The translations under genes were made by a program, and so were the position numbers. Source: JBBSBL01 sp963735885 (GTDB lineage Bacteria; Actinomycetota; Thermoleophilia; Solirubrobacterales; Solirubrobacteraceae). From it: a stretch of DNA of 64,000 nt. Shown here in pieces: positions 35,655 through 46,906 of this stretch (position 1 is the first letter of the stretch; every line of letters begins with the position of its first letter). The notes beneath the pieces were generated by a model that was not told the DNA's origin, ran no database searches, and saw only the letters and a program-made list of their open reading frames with translations. The stretch is taken from assembly GCA_963735885.1 (NCBI GenBank), contig CAVTMP010000004.1, positions 434,001 to 498,000 of the forward strand. Reading direction: 5' to 3'.

Positions 35655-36808
35655 TCAGCACCGCGCGCCCGCCGCCTCGACGAGGGCGAGCGCGACGTCG
35701 AGCATCTCCTCCAGCGCGGCGACCGCGACGCGCTCGTCCGGCTCGTGGTTGCGCTCGGTCCCGTTGGCGAGGTTCACGCACGGGAAGCCGCGGGCCTCGA
35801 GCGCGTTGGCGTCCGACCCGCCGCCGGTCACGATCCGCCGCGGCTCGTAGCCCGCAGGCGCGCAGCGCCGCCTCCGCCGCCTCGAGCGGCGGGGTGGGCG
35901 GCGCGCTGGCGGTAGCCGCGAAACAGCCGCTCGACGGTCGACGTCGACGTCGCACTCGCCGCGTTCGCGCCGTCGTGGAGCCGCTCGACCATCTCGCCGA
36001 CCAGCGCCTCGACCCGGTCCTCGTCGAGCGACCGGGCCTCCGCCGCGACGCGGCAGCGCTCGGGCACGACGTTGCGCCGCCGTGCCGCCCGTGCACGACC
36101 CCGACGTTCGCGGTCGTCTCCTCGTCGAGGCGCCCGAGCGCGCATCGCGGCGATCGCCCGCGCCGGCCGCGACGATCGCGCTGCGGCCGTCCTCGGGGCG
36201 GATCCCGGCGTGCGCGGCGACGGCCGTGGAACGTCGGCGTCGATCCGGTGGTAGGTCGGCGAGGCGATGACGACCTCGCCGATCGGCGACGCGTGGTCGA
36301 ACACGTAGCCGAACGCGCTGCGCAGGCGCGCCGACGTCGAACGCCTCGCGCCGCGCCAGCGCCGTTCTCCTCGGCGACGGTGAACAGCAGCTCGACCGCG
36401 ACGGCGGCGGGCCGTGCGCGCGAGCCGCCGCGCGACCGTCGAGGATCACCGCGACCGCGGCCTTGTTGTCGGCGCCGAGGATGCCGTCGTTGCGCGTTCT
36501 CCCAGCACGCCGTCGACGACGCACCGGCTCGACCGGTGCGGCGAGCGGCACCGTGTCGAGGTGGGCGCAGAGCAGGACCGCGCGCGCGCCGCCCGGCGCC
36601 GCGCGATCCGCGCGAGCAGGTTCCCGGCGTCGAGCCGGCCTCGGGGCCGTGCCGTCCTCGGCGACCTCGAGGCCGAGCACCCGCAGCTCGCCCGCGCACC
36701 GCGGTCGGCGCAGGCCCGCTCGCGGCCGGACGGGCTCTCGATCCGGCAGAGCTCGGCGAAGAGTCGTCGCCGAGCGCGCGCCGCGCTCGCGCGCGCCGAG
36801 GCGGTCCG

Positions 36809-36812
<4 letters not shown>
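35655..36812 (-). CDS. M20-family metallopeptidase (PepT-like), frameshifted
   Basis: Zn-dependent aminopeptidase/hydrolase family. GTG 36812 overlaps the pyrG stop (GTGA). Segments found across frames are RAVLLCAHLDTVPLAAPVEP (metal-binding HLDTV), NDGILGADNKAAVAVILDG (metal-bridging Asp and catalytic region), and the C-terminal GGGSDANALEARGFPCVNLA with GTERNHEPDERV. The 386-codon span suits PepT-like enzymes. Eight or more indels are needed to join the parts. The substrate, di- or tripeptide or an acylated amino acid, is not resolved. Confidence 0.82.
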
Positions 36813-38531
<1,719 letters not shown>

Positions 38532-38590
38532 CAGGCGGGCCTTCCGGGCGGAGTCTAGAGCGGGAACCTAGCCGGCGCCCCGGACGACCG

Positions 38591-40305
38591 CTACGCGGCC
38601 TTCAGCAGCTCGCGCGCGTGCTCGCGGGCCGCGCGGTCGCGAGTCCTCGGCGCCGAGCATCCGCACGAGCTCGCCGACCACGGCGTCGCCGTCGAGCGCC
38701 TCGACCGTCGTGACGCGCCGGCGCCGCCGGCCGCGTCCTTCACGATGCGGAAGTGGCGCGTCGGCCAGCGACGCGACCTGCGGCAGGTGGGTGATGCAGA
38801 GCACCTGGCCGGCCCGCGGCGAGCTCGCGCAGCTGCTCGCCGACGGCGCGCGCCGTCTGGCCGCCGACCCCGGCGTCGACCTCGTCGAAGACGAGCGAGC
38901 CGACCCGCCGCCGCCGGCCTCGGCGTCGTGCGCGACGCCGATCAGCGCGAGCATCACGCGCGAGAGCTCGCCGCCGGAGGCGATCTCGCGCAGCGGCCCG
39001 GCCGGCACGCCCGGGTTCGGCGCGATCCGGAACTCGACGCGCGTCGGCGCCCGTGGGCCCGCGGCTCCTCCCGCGGCTCCAGCTCGACCTCGAACGCGGC
39101 GCCGTCCATCGCGAGCTCGGCGAGCCGGTCGCGGACCGCGGCCGCCAGCACGGGCGCCGCCGCCGCGCGCGCCTCGCGCAGCTCGGCGGCGAGCCGCGTC
39201 GCGCCGGTCGCGGGCCGCGGCCGAGTCCCGCCTCGCGCCTCCTCGAGCGCGACCTCGGCGCCGCGCAGCTCGTCGCGGCGCTCGCGGCAGCGCTCGGCGT
39301 GCGCGAGCACCGCCGCGACGGTGCCGCCGTGCTTGCGCTCCAGCCGGTCGATCGCGCGCGAGCCGCTCCTCGACCTCGTCGAGCCGGCCGGCGTCGGCGC
39401 CTCGATGCCCCTCGCGTAGCGGCGCAGCTCCGCCGCGAGGTCGCTCGGCCTCGATGCGCGAGGCGCCCGCACGCGGGCGGCCAGCGCGTCGAGCGCCGGA
39501 TCGACGCCCGTCGACGCGCCGTCGAGCGCGGCCTCGGCGCCGCGAGCAGCGCCCCGGCCGCCGCCGGCGCCTCGCCGGCCTCGCGGCGCGAGCGCCTCGG
39601 CGCCGCGCGAGCGGCGGCGCCGCGCAGCGCGTCGAGGTGGCGCAGGCGGTCGCGCTCGGCGCGCCGAGCGCTCGGCCTCCTCGGCCTCGCTCGGCGCGAC
39701 CTCCTCGATCTCGCGCGAGCTCGAACTCGAGCAGGTCGAGCTCGCGGTCGCGCGCGCCGGCGCGCTCGCGCAGCTCGTCCAGGCGCCGCTCGAGGCCGCG
39801 CACGCTCGGCGTGGGCCGCCGCGGCCCGGGCGCGCCGCGCCGCCTGCGCCGGCCCGCAGACGCCGTCGAGGATCTCGAGCTGCGCCGAGGCGAGCGGCGA
39901 GCTGGCGGTGCTCGTGCTGACCGTAGAACGCGAGCAGCCGCCGCCCAGCTCGCGCAGGTCCGCCGCCGTCGCCGGCGCGGCCGCCGACGTACGCGCGCGT
40001 GCGCCCGTCCGCGCCACACGCGCCGCGCGAGCACGAGCTCCTCGGTCGTCCGCCGGCAGGCGCTCGGCGAGCGTCCGCCGCGAGGTCGGCCGGGCAGCGC
40101 GAACACGCCCTCGACGTACGCCTCCGCCGCGCCCGGGCGCACGAGCCCGGCCTGCGCCCGGCCGCCGAGCAGCAGGTCGAGCGCGTGGGCCAGCATCGTC
40201 TTGCCCGCGCCGGTCTCGCCGGTGAGCACGTTCAGGCCCGGGCGCGAGCCGCAGCTCGGCGCGCTCGATCAGCAGGAGGTTCTCGACGCGCAGCTCGAGC
40301 AGCAC
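38591..40305 (-). CDS. recN: DNA repair protein RecN, heavily frameshifted
   Basis: SMC-like ATPase for double-strand break repair. GTG 40305 starts LLELRVENLLLIERAELRL. After the first shift (GGG for GG, near 40245) Walker A appears as NVLTGETGAGKTMLAHALDL. Coiled-coil segments rich in Arg, Ala and Glu fill the middle. The C-terminal ATPase half has FRIAPNPGVPAGPLREIASG with GGELSRVMLALIG, LVFDEVDAGVGGQTARAVGE and ITHLPQVASLAD. Frame changes occur about every 50-100 bp, the highest density in the window. The TAG stop at 38591 follows HARELLKAA. The span of about 571 codons is normal. Confidence 0.88.
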
Positions 40306-40398
40306 GCCGCGGGTCTAGCAGCCGAGGCCGACGGACCCGGGGGTTGCCGGGCCTCCCCGGACGCCGTTCGCCGAGCCCGGCCGCCGCCCCGCGCGGCG

Positions 40399-41262
40399 TC
40401 AGGACGCGAGGCGCCCGAAGCGCTCCCGCAGCCGGTGGTAGAACGTCGCGCCGGGGATCTGCGCGAGCCGCGCCCTGGGCGTCGAGGAAGCGCGCCTCCG
40501 ACGGCCTCGCCGGGATCCAGCGCGCGCGACGGGGCGGCCGTCGACCGTCACCTCGACCGGCTCGTCCCGGGAGCGGTTGGCGACCCGGAGCACGTCGCGC
40601 GGCGCGACGACGAGCGCCCGCGCGGTGAGCGAGTGCGGCGCGATGAACGACACCACGAAGCCCTCCACGCCCCAGGCCATGCACCGGCCCGCCGTTGGCG
40701 AGGTTGTAGCCGGTCGATCCGGCCGGCGTGGCGACGACGAGCCCGTCGCAGCGCACGCGTCCCGACCTCGTCGGGGCCGATCGCGTAGGCCAGGTCGGCC
40801 ACGCGGAGCCCGGGGCGCCGGTGGACCGAGACGTCGTTGAACCGCCAGCCAGTCGGAACCCGCCTTGTCGAGGCGGATCCCCGGCAGGTCGAGCGTCTCG
40901 AAGTCGCCGCGCAGCGCGCGCTCGAGGCCGTCCCGCAGGCCGTCGGGGTCGATCGTGGCGAGGAAGCCGACCTCGCCGTAGTTCACCCCGAACACCGGCA
41001 CCCCGGTCCGGGCGAACGCCCGCAGCCCGTAGAGGATCGTCCCGTCGCCGCCGAGGCAGAGGCAGAGCGTCGCGTCGGGCGTCGGCGGCGTGTCGATCTC
41101 GATTCCGGCGGCCGGCGCGAGACCGTGCTTGCGGGTCTCCTCGGCATCGAAGCGCAGCGTCGCGCCGGCCCGGGCCGCGACCTCCCGCAGCGTCGCGATC
41201 GCCGCGCCGGTGTCGGCGGGGCGACGGTGCGTGAAGACCGTGACGGCGCCGCCGGGGCTCAC
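40399..41262 (-). CDS. nadK: NAD kinase, frameshifted in the C-terminal half
   Basis: Phosphorylates NAD to NADP. The N-terminal 150 residues are intact with CLCLGGDGTILYGLRAFA (GGDGT site) and FGVNYGEVGFLATIDPDGL. The conserved segment VVATPAGSTGYNLANGGP, the substrate-binding loop, appears in another frame near 40740. The frame then returns for VVSFIAPHSLTARALVVAPR and DEPVEVTVDGRPV. Four or five indels occur between 40850 and 40470. The GTG start overlaps the tlyA stop (GTGA), a common gene pair. Confidence 0.9.
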   Translation of the reverse strand: MSPGGAVTVFTHRRPADTGAAIATLREVAARAGATLRFDAEETRKHGLAPAAGIEIDTPPTPDATLCLCLGGDGTILYGLRAFARTGVPVFGVNYGEVGFLATIDPDGLRDGLERALRGDFETLDLPGIRLDKAGSDWLAVQRRLGPPAPRAPRGRPGLRDRPRRGRDACAATGSSSPRRPDRPATTSPTAGRCMAWGVEGFVVSFIAPHSLTARALVVAPRDVLRVANRSRDEPVEVTVDGRPVARAGSRRGRRRRASSTPRARLAQIPGATFYHRLRERFGRLAS

Positions 41263-42053
41263 GGCTCGACCTCCCGCGCGGCCGCCTCGAGGTCCTCGCG
41301 CGCGCCGCCGCGCCCGGCCTCGGCGAGCCGCACGAAGCTCTCGCGGTTGCCCTTCGGCCCCGGCAGCCCGGAGGAGGCGAAGCCCAGGACGGCGGCGCCG
41401 GCCTCGCGGGCCGCGCCGGCCACGGCCACGAGGGCCGCGCGGCGGGCTCCGGCGTCGCGCACGACCCCGCCCTTGCCGACCTGGCCGCGCCCGACCTCGA
41501 ACTGCGGCTTGACGAGCGCCAGGACGTCGTGGCGCGGCGCCGCCGCGCCCAGGACGGCGGGCAGCACCGTGGCGAGCGAGATGAACGACACGTCGATCGT
41601 CACGAGATCCGGGCGGTAGGGCAGCTCGCCGGCGTCGAGGGCGCGGGCGTTGCGCCGCTCGATCACGGTCACGCGCGGGTCGGTCCGCAGGCCCCAGTCG
41701 AGCTCCCCGTAGGCCACGTCGAGCGCGACGACGTGCGCGGCGCCGCGCTGGAGCAGGCAGTCGGTGAAGCCGCCGGTCGAGGCGCCGACGTCGAGCCCCC
41801 GCCGCCCGGCGGGGTCGAGCCCGAAGGCGTCGAGCGCGTTGGCCAGCTTGATGCCGCCGCGCGAGACGAACCGCGGCGCCTGGGCCACGTCGACCTCGAC
41901 GTCGCGGGCGACGAGATGCCCCGGCTTGTCCGCCCGGCGGCGATCGGGGCCGAGCCGGACCTCCCCCGCCAGCACCGAGGCGGCCGCGCGGGTGCGGGAG
42001 GCGAAGAGCCCGCGGTCGGCCAGGAGCGTGTCGAGGCGCACCTTGGCGGTCAC
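41259..42053 (-). CDS. tlyA: TlyA-family rRNA (cytidine-2'-O)-methyltransferase
   Basis: 264 residues from GTG 42053: an N-terminal S4 RNA-binding domain (VRLDTLLADRGLFASRTRAA) and an FtsJ-like SAM methyltransferase domain (RFVSRGGIKLANAL, LDVGASTGGFTDCLLQRGA, TIDVSFISL, LVKPQFEVGRGQVGKGGVVR). It methylates 16S and 23S rRNA riboses in relatives that are capreomycin-sensitive. The frame is intact, marking the left boundary of the error-rich stretch. Coupled to nadK by a 4-bp overlap. Divergent from the small gene at 42130 by 76 bp. Confidence 0.94.
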   Translation of the reverse strand: MTAKVRLDTLLADRGLFASRTRAAASVLAGEVRLGPDRRRADKPGHLVARDVEVDVAQAPRFVSRGGIKLANALDAFGLDPAGRRGLDVGASTGGFTDCLLQRGAAHVVALDVAYGELDWGLRTDPRVTVIERRNARALDAGELPYRPDLVTIDVSFISLATVLPAVLGAAAPRHDVLALVKPQFEVGRGQVGKGGVVRDAGARRAALVAVAGAAREAGAAVLGFASSGLPGPKGNRESFVRLAEAGRGGAREDLEAAAREVEP

Positions 42054-42129
42054 GGGGCGAACGCTACCCCGCGGCGCGGGCGCCGCTCCGGGAGCCGGCC
42101 GAGGCGGCGGGCCTCTACCATGCCCGCCG

Positions 42130-42369
42130 GTGCCCAAGATCCCCTTCATCGGCCGGGCGGTCCCGTGGCTCGTGCTGCTCCAGTACGGGCGGCTCGTCCT
42201 CGGCCGCGCGCAGAAGGGCTACACCGAGCTCTCGGCGCGCGAGCGGTCGGACCTGGCCCGGATCCTGCGCCAGTCCAAGGGCCAGCGGCGCAACGTGACC
42301 GACCACGAGCTCGCCGAGCTGCGCCGCATCGTCGGCAAGGCGCTGAAGGCCGCCGCGCTGCCCCGCTGA
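42130..42369 (+). CDS. Small basic protein, 79 aa, unknown function
   Basis: GTG 42130 begins PKIPFIGRAVPWLVLLQYGRL, a short amphipathic or membrane-touching helix, then a helical basic domain (ELSARERSDLARILRQSKGQ, DHELAELRRIVGKALK). The compact, well-patterned sequence suggests a real conserved gene, though I do not know a name for it. The frame runs far upstream antisense to tlyA; that part is a shadow. Confidence 0.65.
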   Translation: MPKIPFIGRAVPWLVLLQYGRLVLGRAQKGYTELSARERSDLARILRQSKGQRRNVTDHELAELRRIVGKALKAAALPR

Positions 42370-42437
42370 CCGCGCCCGCGGTCGTTGTGAGGCAGGTCAC
42401 AGTGTCGGGCGCAGAGCCCCTCCATGATCGGGTGGCG

Positions 42438-42779
42438 ATGACCCTCCGCCGCCTCACCGTCCCCGCCCAGGCCGTGCTCGAGCTCACGCTCGGCGTTGCC
42501 GCGCTGACCGCGCCCTTCGCGCTCAGCCTCGGCGTCGCGGGCGGGGCGATCAGCGTCGTCGCGGGCCTCCTGCTCGTCGGTCGCGCCCTCGCGGCCACCG
42601 ATGCCCGCCCGCGGGTCGCCTGGCTCGGTGCCGTCGACCAGGCGCTCGGCGTGGTCGTCCTCGTGGCGGCGCTGCTCGTCGCGCTGACCGGCGACGGGCC
42701 GGCCGTCGCGACGCTCGCGGCCCTCGGCACGGTCCAGCTCCTGCTCTCCGGCGCGACGCGGTACACCTCGAGGACCTGA
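42438..42779 (+). CDS. Small integral membrane protein, 113 aa
   Basis: ATG 42438 (GTG at 42432 also possible) starts a protein with four predicted TM helices: LELTLGVAALTAPFALSLG, ISVVAGLLLVGRALA, GVVVLVAALLVALTG and ATLAALGTVQLLL. Charged residues are few and there is no recognised domain. A perfect intrinsic-terminator hairpin follows 61 bp after the stop. Confidence rests on the hydrophobic pattern and the terminator. Confidence 0.65.
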   Translation: MTLRRLTVPAQAVLELTLGVAALTAPFALSLGVAGGAISVVAGLLLVGRALAATDARPRVAWLGAVDQALGVVVLVAALLVALTGDGPAVATLAALGTVQLLLSGATRYTSRT

Positions 42780-42840
42780 GCCTCGACTCGAACTTCACCC
42801 CCACAGATCACATAACAGAGATACATCTCTCTCCTCCCGG

Positions 42841-42873
42841 AAGCGGCCCGCCTCGGCGGGCCGCTTCTCTTTC
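42841..42873 (+). terminator. Rho-independent terminator
   Basis: A perfect 12-bp stem (42841-42852 with 42855-42866, AAGCGGCCCGCC and its complement) closes on a 2-nt TC gap and is followed by CTCTTTC. The pyrimidine tail is on the plus strand, so it ends transcription from 42438-42779. It also lies 22 bp beyond the dxs stop and may block convergent read-through. Confidence 0.8.
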
Positions 42874-42894
42874 CCGACCGGGGGGAGCCGCCGG

Positions 42895-44859
42895 CTACCG
42901 TTCGGCCAGCGAGCCGCTCGCGTCCTGCACGGCGGCCTCGATGCGCTCGGCGATCCGCTCGCCGGTGAAGCCGATCTCCTCGTGGAGGAGGGTCGGCGCG
43001 CCGTGGGTCACGTAGCGGTCGGGCAGCCCCACGCGGAGGATCCGCGGCGCCGGCCCGACCTCGTTGAGCGTCTCCCACACCGCCGTCCCGAACCCGGCGG
43101 CCAGCACGCCCTCCTCCACGGTGACGAGCAGCTCGTGCTCGGCCGCGAGCTGGGCGGCGAGGCCGGCGTCGATCGGCTTGGCGAAGCGGGCGTCGGCCAC
43201 CGTGACGTCGAGGCCCCGTGACGCGAGCAGGTCCGCCGCCTCCAGGCCCTTCCGGACCCCCGTCCCGTAGCCGAGGATCGCGACCTTCTGGCCCTCGCGG
43301 AGGATCTCCCCGGTCCCGATCTCGATCGCCCGCGGGGCGTCCGGCAGCGCCACGCCGACCCCGTCGCCGCGCGGGTAGCGCAGGGCGACCGGGCCGTCGT
43401 CGTGGAGCAGGGCGGTGTGCAGCAGGTGCGCGAGCATCGCCTCGTCGCGCGGCGCCATCAGGACCATGTTCGGCAGGCAGCGCAGGTAGGCGATGTCGAA
43501 GGCGCCGTGGTGGGTCGGCCCGTCGTCGCCGACGAGGCCGGAGCGATCCATCGCGAAGACCACGTTCAGCCGCTGGAGGCAGACGTCGTGGACGATCTGG
43601 TCGTAGGCGCGCTGGAGGAACGTGGAGTAGATCGCGGCCACCGGCTTGAGGCCCTCGAGCGCGAGGCCGCTGGCGAAGAGGATCGCCTGCTGCTCGGCGA
43701 TGCCCACGTCGAAGTAGCGCTCGGGCAGCGCCTTCTGGAGGATGTTCAGGCCGGTCCCGGAGTTCATCGCCGCCGTGATGCCGACGACGCGCGGATCGCG
43801 GCGGGCCTCCTCGACCAGGCGCTCGCCGAAGACCTGGGTGTACTGCGGCGGCGCGGGCGCGGCGCCCGGCTTCGCGGCGGCCGGCGCGGCCTTCGCCGCC
43901 GGCGCGCCGTTGGCGATCGAGTTCGGCTTCGCGGCGTGCCAGCGCTCCATGCCCTCCAGGCCGCCCTCCTCCGCGGGCGCGAAGCCCTTCCCCTTCACCG
44001 TGGCCACGTGCACCACCACCGGCCGCTCGGCGGCGAGCGCCTCGCGCAGCGCGACGCGGAGCGCCCGCACGTCGTGCCCGTCGATCACGCCGGTGTAGGC
44101 CCAGTCGAGCTCCTCCCAGAAGAGGCCGGGCGCCCAGAAGGCCTTGATCGACTCCTTGAGCTGCGGGCCGAGGCGCTCGAAGGCCGCGCCGATGCCGGCC
44201 GGGAGCTTCGTCAGGCGCCCTTCGACGCCCTCGCGCGCGTGCCAGAGCGTCGGCTCGAGCCGGACGCGGTTGAAGTAGCGCGAGAGCGCGCCGACGTTCG
44301 GCGCGATCGACATCCCGTTGTCGTTGAGCACGACGACGAGCGGCGTCCCGAGCCCGCCCGCCTGGTGGATCGCCTCGAAGGCGACGCCGCCGGTCATCGC
44401 GCCGTCGCCGATCACCGCGACGACCTTCCCGTCCACGACCGGCAGGCCCACCCGCGCGGCGTGGCGCATGCCCTCCTTCAGGCCGACGCCGTAGCCGATC
44501 GAGGTCGAGGCGTGGCCCGCGCCCATGATGTCGTGCTCGGACTCGGCGATCGAGCAGAACGGCGCGAGTCCCTCGTAGCGCCGGATGGTGGCCAGGCGGT
44601 CGCGACGGCCGGTCAGCACCTTGTGCGGATAGGCCTGGTGGCCGACGTCCCACAGCACCTTGTCGCGCGGGGAGTCGAGCAGCGAATGGAGCGCGACGGC
44701 GATCTCGCAGGCACCGAGGTTCGCGCCGAAGTGCCCGCCGATCTCCCCCACCGTGTCGATGATGTGCTCGCGAACCTCCTGCGCGAGGCGCTGGAGCTCC
44801 TCGTCGGAGAGCCCGTGGAGGTCGCGGGGGCCGTCGATGCGGTCGAGGAGGCGGGTCAT
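42895..44859 (-). CDS. dxs: 1-deoxy-D-xylulose-5-phosphate synthase
   Basis: TPP enzyme that condenses pyruvate with glyceraldehyde 3-phosphate, the entry step of the MEP isoprenoid pathway. 654 residues, intact. Motifs are GHFGANLGACEIAVALH, DVGHQAYPHKVLTGR, the TPP site VAVIGDGAMTGG to LNDNGMSIAP, and in the transketolase-like half GIAEQQAILFASGLALEG, MDRSGLVGDDGPTHHGAFD and MAPRDE. An Ala/Pro-rich linker lies near 315-340. ATGA overlap with the ispA stop shows coupling. Confidence 0.97.
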   Translation of the reverse strand: MTRLLDRIDGPRDLHGLSDEELQRLAQEVREHIIDTVGEIGGHFGANLGACEIAVALHSLLDSPRDKVLWDVGHQAYPHKVLTGRRDRLATIRRYEGLAPFCSIAESEHDIMGAGHASTSIGYGVGLKEGMRHAARVGLPVVDGKVVAVIGDGAMTGGVAFEAIHQAGGLGTPLVVVLNDNGMSIAPNVGALSRYFNRVRLEPTLWHAREGVEGRLTKLPAGIGAAFERLGPQLKESIKAFWAPGLFWEELDWAYTGVIDGHDVRALRVALREALAAERPVVVHVATVKGKGFAPAEEGGLEGMERWHAAKPNSIANGAPAAKAAPAAAKPGAAPAPPQYTQVFGERLVEEARRDPRVVGITAAMNSGTGLNILQKALPERYFDVGIAEQQAILFASGLALEGLKPVAAIYSTFLQRAYDQIVHDVCLQRLNVVFAMDRSGLVGDDGPTHHGAFDIAYLRCLPNMVLMAPRDEAMLAHLLHTALLHDDGPVALRYPRGDGVGVALPDAPRAIEIGTGEILREGQKVAILGYGTGVRKGLEAADLLASRGLDVTVADARFAKPIDAGLAAQLAAEHELLVTVEEGVLAAGFGTAVWETLNEVGPAPRILRVGLPDRYVTHGAPTLLHEEIGFTGERIAERIEAAVQDASGSLAER

Positions 44860-45731
44860 GAGGTGCGGGTCACGATGAAGTCGGTGATCTGCTCGAGCTC
44901 CGGAGCGCCCTCCGGCCGGGCCGTCGCGAGCGCCTCGCGCGCCCGGCGGTGGGAGTCCGTCGCGCGGCGGCGGGCGTCGTCGAGGCCGAACTCGCTCACG
45001 TACGTCCGCTTGCCGTGCCGCTGATCCGAGCCCTGCGGCTTGCCGAGCCGCTCCTCGGTGCCGGTGACGTCGAGGATGTCGTCCACGATCTGGAAGAGCA
45101 CGCCGAGCTCGCTCGCAAAGCGCCGGAACCCGGTGATTGTGTCAGGTTCGTCGATGCCCGCGAGAAGGAGTACGCACTCCACCGAGGCACCGATCAGGCG
45201 GCCGGTCTTCAGCTCGTGCAGGCGGCGCAGCCCGTCGGGGCCCGGCTCGGCGAGTCCGGCGACGTCGAGGTACTGGCCGCCGACCATGCCGCCCACGCCG
45301 GTGGCCGCCGCCAGCTCGCGGAGGGCGGCCAGCACGTCGCGCGGCTCGCCCGGCTGCTCGGTCAGGACGAGGCGGAAGGCCTCGGCGTAGAGCCCGTCGC
45401 CGGCGAGGATCGCCACGTTCTCGCCGAAGGCGCGGTGGCAGGTCGGCCGCCCGCGGCGCAGGTCGTCGTCGTCCATCGCCGGCAGGTCGTCGTGGATCAG
45501 CGAGTACGTGTGGATCAGCTCGATCGCCGCGGCGAGCGGCATGACCTCGCCGGTCTCCCGCCCGAGGCCGCGGGCCGTGGCGAGCGCGAGCACGGGCCGG
45601 ATGCGCTTGCCGCCGGCCAGCAGCGAGTAGCGCATCGCCTCCTCGAGGCCCGCGACCGCGGGCTCCGGGGCGAAGGCGAGTCCCGCGAGGTAGGCCTCGA
45701 CGGCGTCCCGCAGGTCGTCGGGATAGGGCAC
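44856..45731 (-). CDS. ispA: Polyprenyl diphosphate synthase (FPP/GGPP synthase type)
   Basis: Makes short-chain prenyl diphosphates from IPP and DMAPP. 291 residues with the first Asp-rich motif in SLIHDDLPAMDDDDLRRGRP (FARM), chain-length region LIHTYSLIHDDL, GGMVGGQYLDV, and the second motif in FQIVDDILDVTGTEERLGKP. Overlap with dxs places both in one MEP/isoprenoid operon. Product length, C15 or C20, cannot be decided from sequence. Confidence 0.94.
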   Translation of the reverse strand: MPYPDDLRDAVEAYLAGLAFAPEPAVAGLEEAMRYSLLAGGKRIRPVLALATARGLGRETGEVMPLAAAIELIHTYSLIHDDLPAMDDDDLRRGRPTCHRAFGENVAILAGDGLYAEAFRLVLTEQPGEPRDVLAALRELAAATGVGGMVGGQYLDVAGLAEPGPDGLRRLHELKTGRLIGASVECVLLLAGIDEPDTITGFRRFASELGVLFQIVDDILDVTGTEERLGKPQGSDQRHGKRTYVSEFGLDDARRRATDSHRRAREALATARPEGAPELEQITDFIVTRTS

Positions 45732-45745
45732 CGCGGCCGACCGCG

Positions 45746-45958
45746 TCAGAGCAGCTCGGCCTGGCCCGGGTGCCCGCGCTCGCCGTCGGCGCCGGCGGCG
45801 CGCGCGCCCCGCTCGAGCTCGGCGGCCGCCTCCGTGGCCAGGCGTGCGCTCTCGTCGACCAGCGCGGCCGCGGCGTCCGGCGCCAGCGCCGGGTCCCCGA
45901 GCCGCTCGGCGGCCGCCTCCAGCGCCCGCGCGAGCTCGGCGATCCGCTCCGGCGTCAT
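45746..45958 (-). CDS. xseB: Probable exodeoxyribonuclease VII small subunit
   Basis: 70-residue helical protein (IAELARALEAAAERLGDPAL, LVDESARLATEAAAELERGA) with the length and two-helix pattern of XseB, in its usual place between nusB and ispA and coupled to nusB (ATGA). The catalytic partner XseA is not adjacent, although xseA commonly precedes xseB in this gene order. XseB alone is inactive in known systems, so either xseA is elsewhere or this is a relict. The call depends on context as much as sequence. Confidence 0.6.
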   Translation of the reverse strand: MTPERIAELARALEAAAERLGDPALAPDAAAALVDESARLATEAAAELERGARAAGADGERGHPGQAELL

Positions 45959-46353
45959 GCCGCCGCCCGCTCCCTCAGGACCGCGCCGAGGATGCCGTTG
46001 ACGAACCCCGGCGCCTCGCTGCCGCAGTAGGCCTTGGCGGTCTCGACCGCCTCGTCGACCGCGCCCTCGGGCGGGATCGGCGTCTCCCCGGGGACGGCGC
46101 CGGGGTGCAGCACCTCCAGCAGGGCGACGCGCAGGATCGAGCGCTCCAGCGGCGCGATGCGCTCGAGCGCCCAGCCGCGCGCGTGGCGCGAGATCAGCGG
46201 GTCGAGCTCGTCGCGGTGCTCCATCGTCGCGGCGGCCAGGGCGCGCGTGAAGGCGGTCGCCTCACGCGGCAGCGTCTCCTCCAGCGGGCGGCCGGTGAGG
46301 TCGTGCTGGTAGAGCGCGAACACCGCCTCGCGACGCTGCCGGCTCCTACGCAC
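45955..46353 (-). CDS. nusB: Transcription antitermination protein NusB
   Basis: Binds BoxA RNA with S10 (NusE) during rRNA antitermination. 132 residues, all-helical: RRSRQRREAVFALYQHDLTG at the N-terminus, RHARGWALERIAPLERSILR and ETPIPPEGAVDEAVETAKAY in the conserved middle, and APGFVNGILGAVLRE at the end. It overlaps the efp 3' end by 8 bp and xseB by 4 bp, indicating tight coupling. Confidence 0.96.
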   Translation of the reverse strand: MRRSRQRREAVFALYQHDLTGRPLEETLPREATAFTRALAAATMEHRDELDPLISRHARGWALERIAPLERSILRVALLEVLHPGAVPGETPIPPEGAVDEAVETAKAYCGSEAPGFVNGILGAVLRERAAA

Positions 46354-46906
46354 GCGACACGTACTCGCCGGAGCGGGTGTCGACCCGCACCCGGTCGCCG
46401 ATGTCGACGAAGAGCGGGACGGCCACCACCGCGCCGGTCTCCAGCGTCGCGGGCTTCGTGCCGCCGCCGGAGGCGGTGTCCCCGCGCAGGCCCGGCTCGG
46501 TCCGGCTCACCTCGAGGTCGACCGCCGAGGGCAGCTGGACGTCGGCCGGGCGCTCGTCGACGTAGAGCACCTCGACGGGGTCGCCGTCGCGCATCCAGCG
46601 CAGCTGGTCGGCGAGCGTCGACTCCGGCACGGTGACCTGCTCGTAGCTCTCGGCGTCCATGAAGTGGGCGTCGTCGCCGTCCTTGTAGAGGAACTGCATC
46701 CGCCGAACCTCCGTGCGGATCGAGCGGAACTTCTCTCCCGCCCGGAAGGTCCTGTCGATCACGTTGCCGTCGCTCGCGCGGCGCAGCTTCGTGCGCACGA
46801 ACGCGCCGCCCTTGCCGGGCTTGACGTGCTGGAACTCGACGACCTTGTAGACGGTGCCGTCGACCTCGATGTGGTTGCCGTTCTTCAGCTGATTGGTGGA
46901 GATCAC
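46346..46906 (-). CDS. efp: Translation elongation factor P
   Basis: Relieves ribosome stalling at polyproline motifs. 186 residues: KOW-like N domain with QHVKPGKGGAFVRTKLRR, where K32 lies at the loop tip that enters the P-site region, then OB domain II and III (ATLETGAVVAVPLFVDIGDR, TRSGEYVSRA). It heads the operon efp-nusB-xseB-ispA-dxs. EF-P would matter for the Pro-rich protein encoded divergently at 47196, whose prolines lie in PPP and PPxP runs. Confidence 0.97.
   Translation of the reverse strand: MISTNQLKNGNHIEVDGTVYKVVEFQHVKPGKGGAFVRTKLRRASDGNVIDRTFRAGEKFRSIRTEVRRMQFLYKDGDDAHFMDAESYEQVTVPESTLADQLRWMRDGDPVEVLYVDERPADVQLPSAVDLEVSRTEPGLRGDTASGGGTKPATLETGAVVAVPLFVDIGDRVRVDTRSGEYVSRA

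Noticed and set aside
42146..42826. Minus-strand frame starting MYLCYVICGG at 42826 with a strong GGGAGGAGAG upstream
   Set aside because: Only the first codons look unusual; the rest is antisense to the small membrane protein gene at 42438-42779, and the purine-rich stretch is the complement of its 3' UTR before the terminator.
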